Of a stretch of DNA of 64,000 nt, positions 63,858 to 64,000 are shown one piece after another. This DNA is from Megamerina dolium. Lineage: Eukaryota > Arthropoda > Insecta > Diptera > Megamerinidae. The stretch covers positions 98,597,388 through 98,661,387 of the forward strand of contig OY978525.1 of assembly GCA_963854835.1 (NCBI GenBank). The letters run 5' to 3'. The notes under the pieces were generated by a model. That model saw only the letters and a program-made list of their open reading frames with translations. It was not told where the DNA came from and did not search any database. Position 1 is the stretch's first letter. Every line of letters starts with the position of its first letter. Made by a program: the position numbers and the translations under genes.

Positions 63858-64000
63858 TAGTTATTGCAAAATTCTATGCCTACTTTGTTGCAAAAATTTT
63901 TGCAATTATATTGAAAAATGAAATTCATTCATTTTTGCTTCAACGTTATTTTAATTTGTTTGCAATAATGTTGCAAAAGTGACAATACATTTTTCAACAT

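Overview
The window looks like AT-rich, intergenic or intronic DNA of a higher (brachyceran) fly. A tephritid fruit fly is my best guess. This is an inference from the transposon families (DD41D rosa-type mariner, mellifera-type mariner, DINE-1-like helentron derivatives, R1- and RTE-like non-LTR elements) and from the many CAA/GTT, CAT and TA microsatellites. There are no bacterial features, no dense gene set and no LTR retrotransposon that I can recognise.

Only one locus looks like a host protein gene: an uninterrupted 174-codon ORF on the minus strand (40415-40939). It encodes a protamine-like protein with an MST-HMG-box-like segment, a glycine/cysteine-rich stretch and a basic, cysteine-containing tail, and an AATAAA signal follows the stop. 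A second, weaker host candidate is a short first coding exon on the plus strand (50184-50222, ending at CAG|GTATAT), downstream of a long CAA/CAG-rich stretch that resembles a fly 5' UTR.

Everything else that can be named is mobile DNA. 0-5 kb: a decayed rosa-type mariner (778-1974), a broken mellifera-type mariner (about 2886-3557) and a DINE-like element split by a SINE (3644-4940). 7-9.4 kb: a decayed mariner with terminal inverted repeats (7169-7964) and a DINE-like element (8136-9426, minus). 12-13.4 kb: a non-LTR RNase H relic and a SINE. 16.9-18.3 kb: a reverse transcriptase relic and a mariner fragment. 21.9-24.1 kb: a diverged tandem array of about 157-bp units, split by an R1-like insertion with a 12-bp target duplication. 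25-32 kb: a short DINE-like copy, a long imperfect inverted repeat and a large DINE-like element that is nearly identical and inverted relative to the 8-9 kb copy. 33.7-39.9 kb: two adjacent SINE copies, two non-LTR 3' ends, a full-length SINE, a mariner relic next to a perfect 82-bp-period duplication, and a PIF/Harbinger relic split by a structured 404-bp insertion. 43.4-44.6 kb: the best preserved transposon, a rosa-type DD41D copy with clear TIRs and TA target sites. 45-64 kb: mostly microsatellite-rich DNA, with SINEs at both ends and a small piggyBac-like MITE at 53.7 kb.

The parts do not form a pathway. The value of the window is in the protamine-like gene, a tRNA-derived SINE family present in eight copies, the modular DINE-like elements, and several short perfect palindromes inside dead elements that look like template-switch scars.
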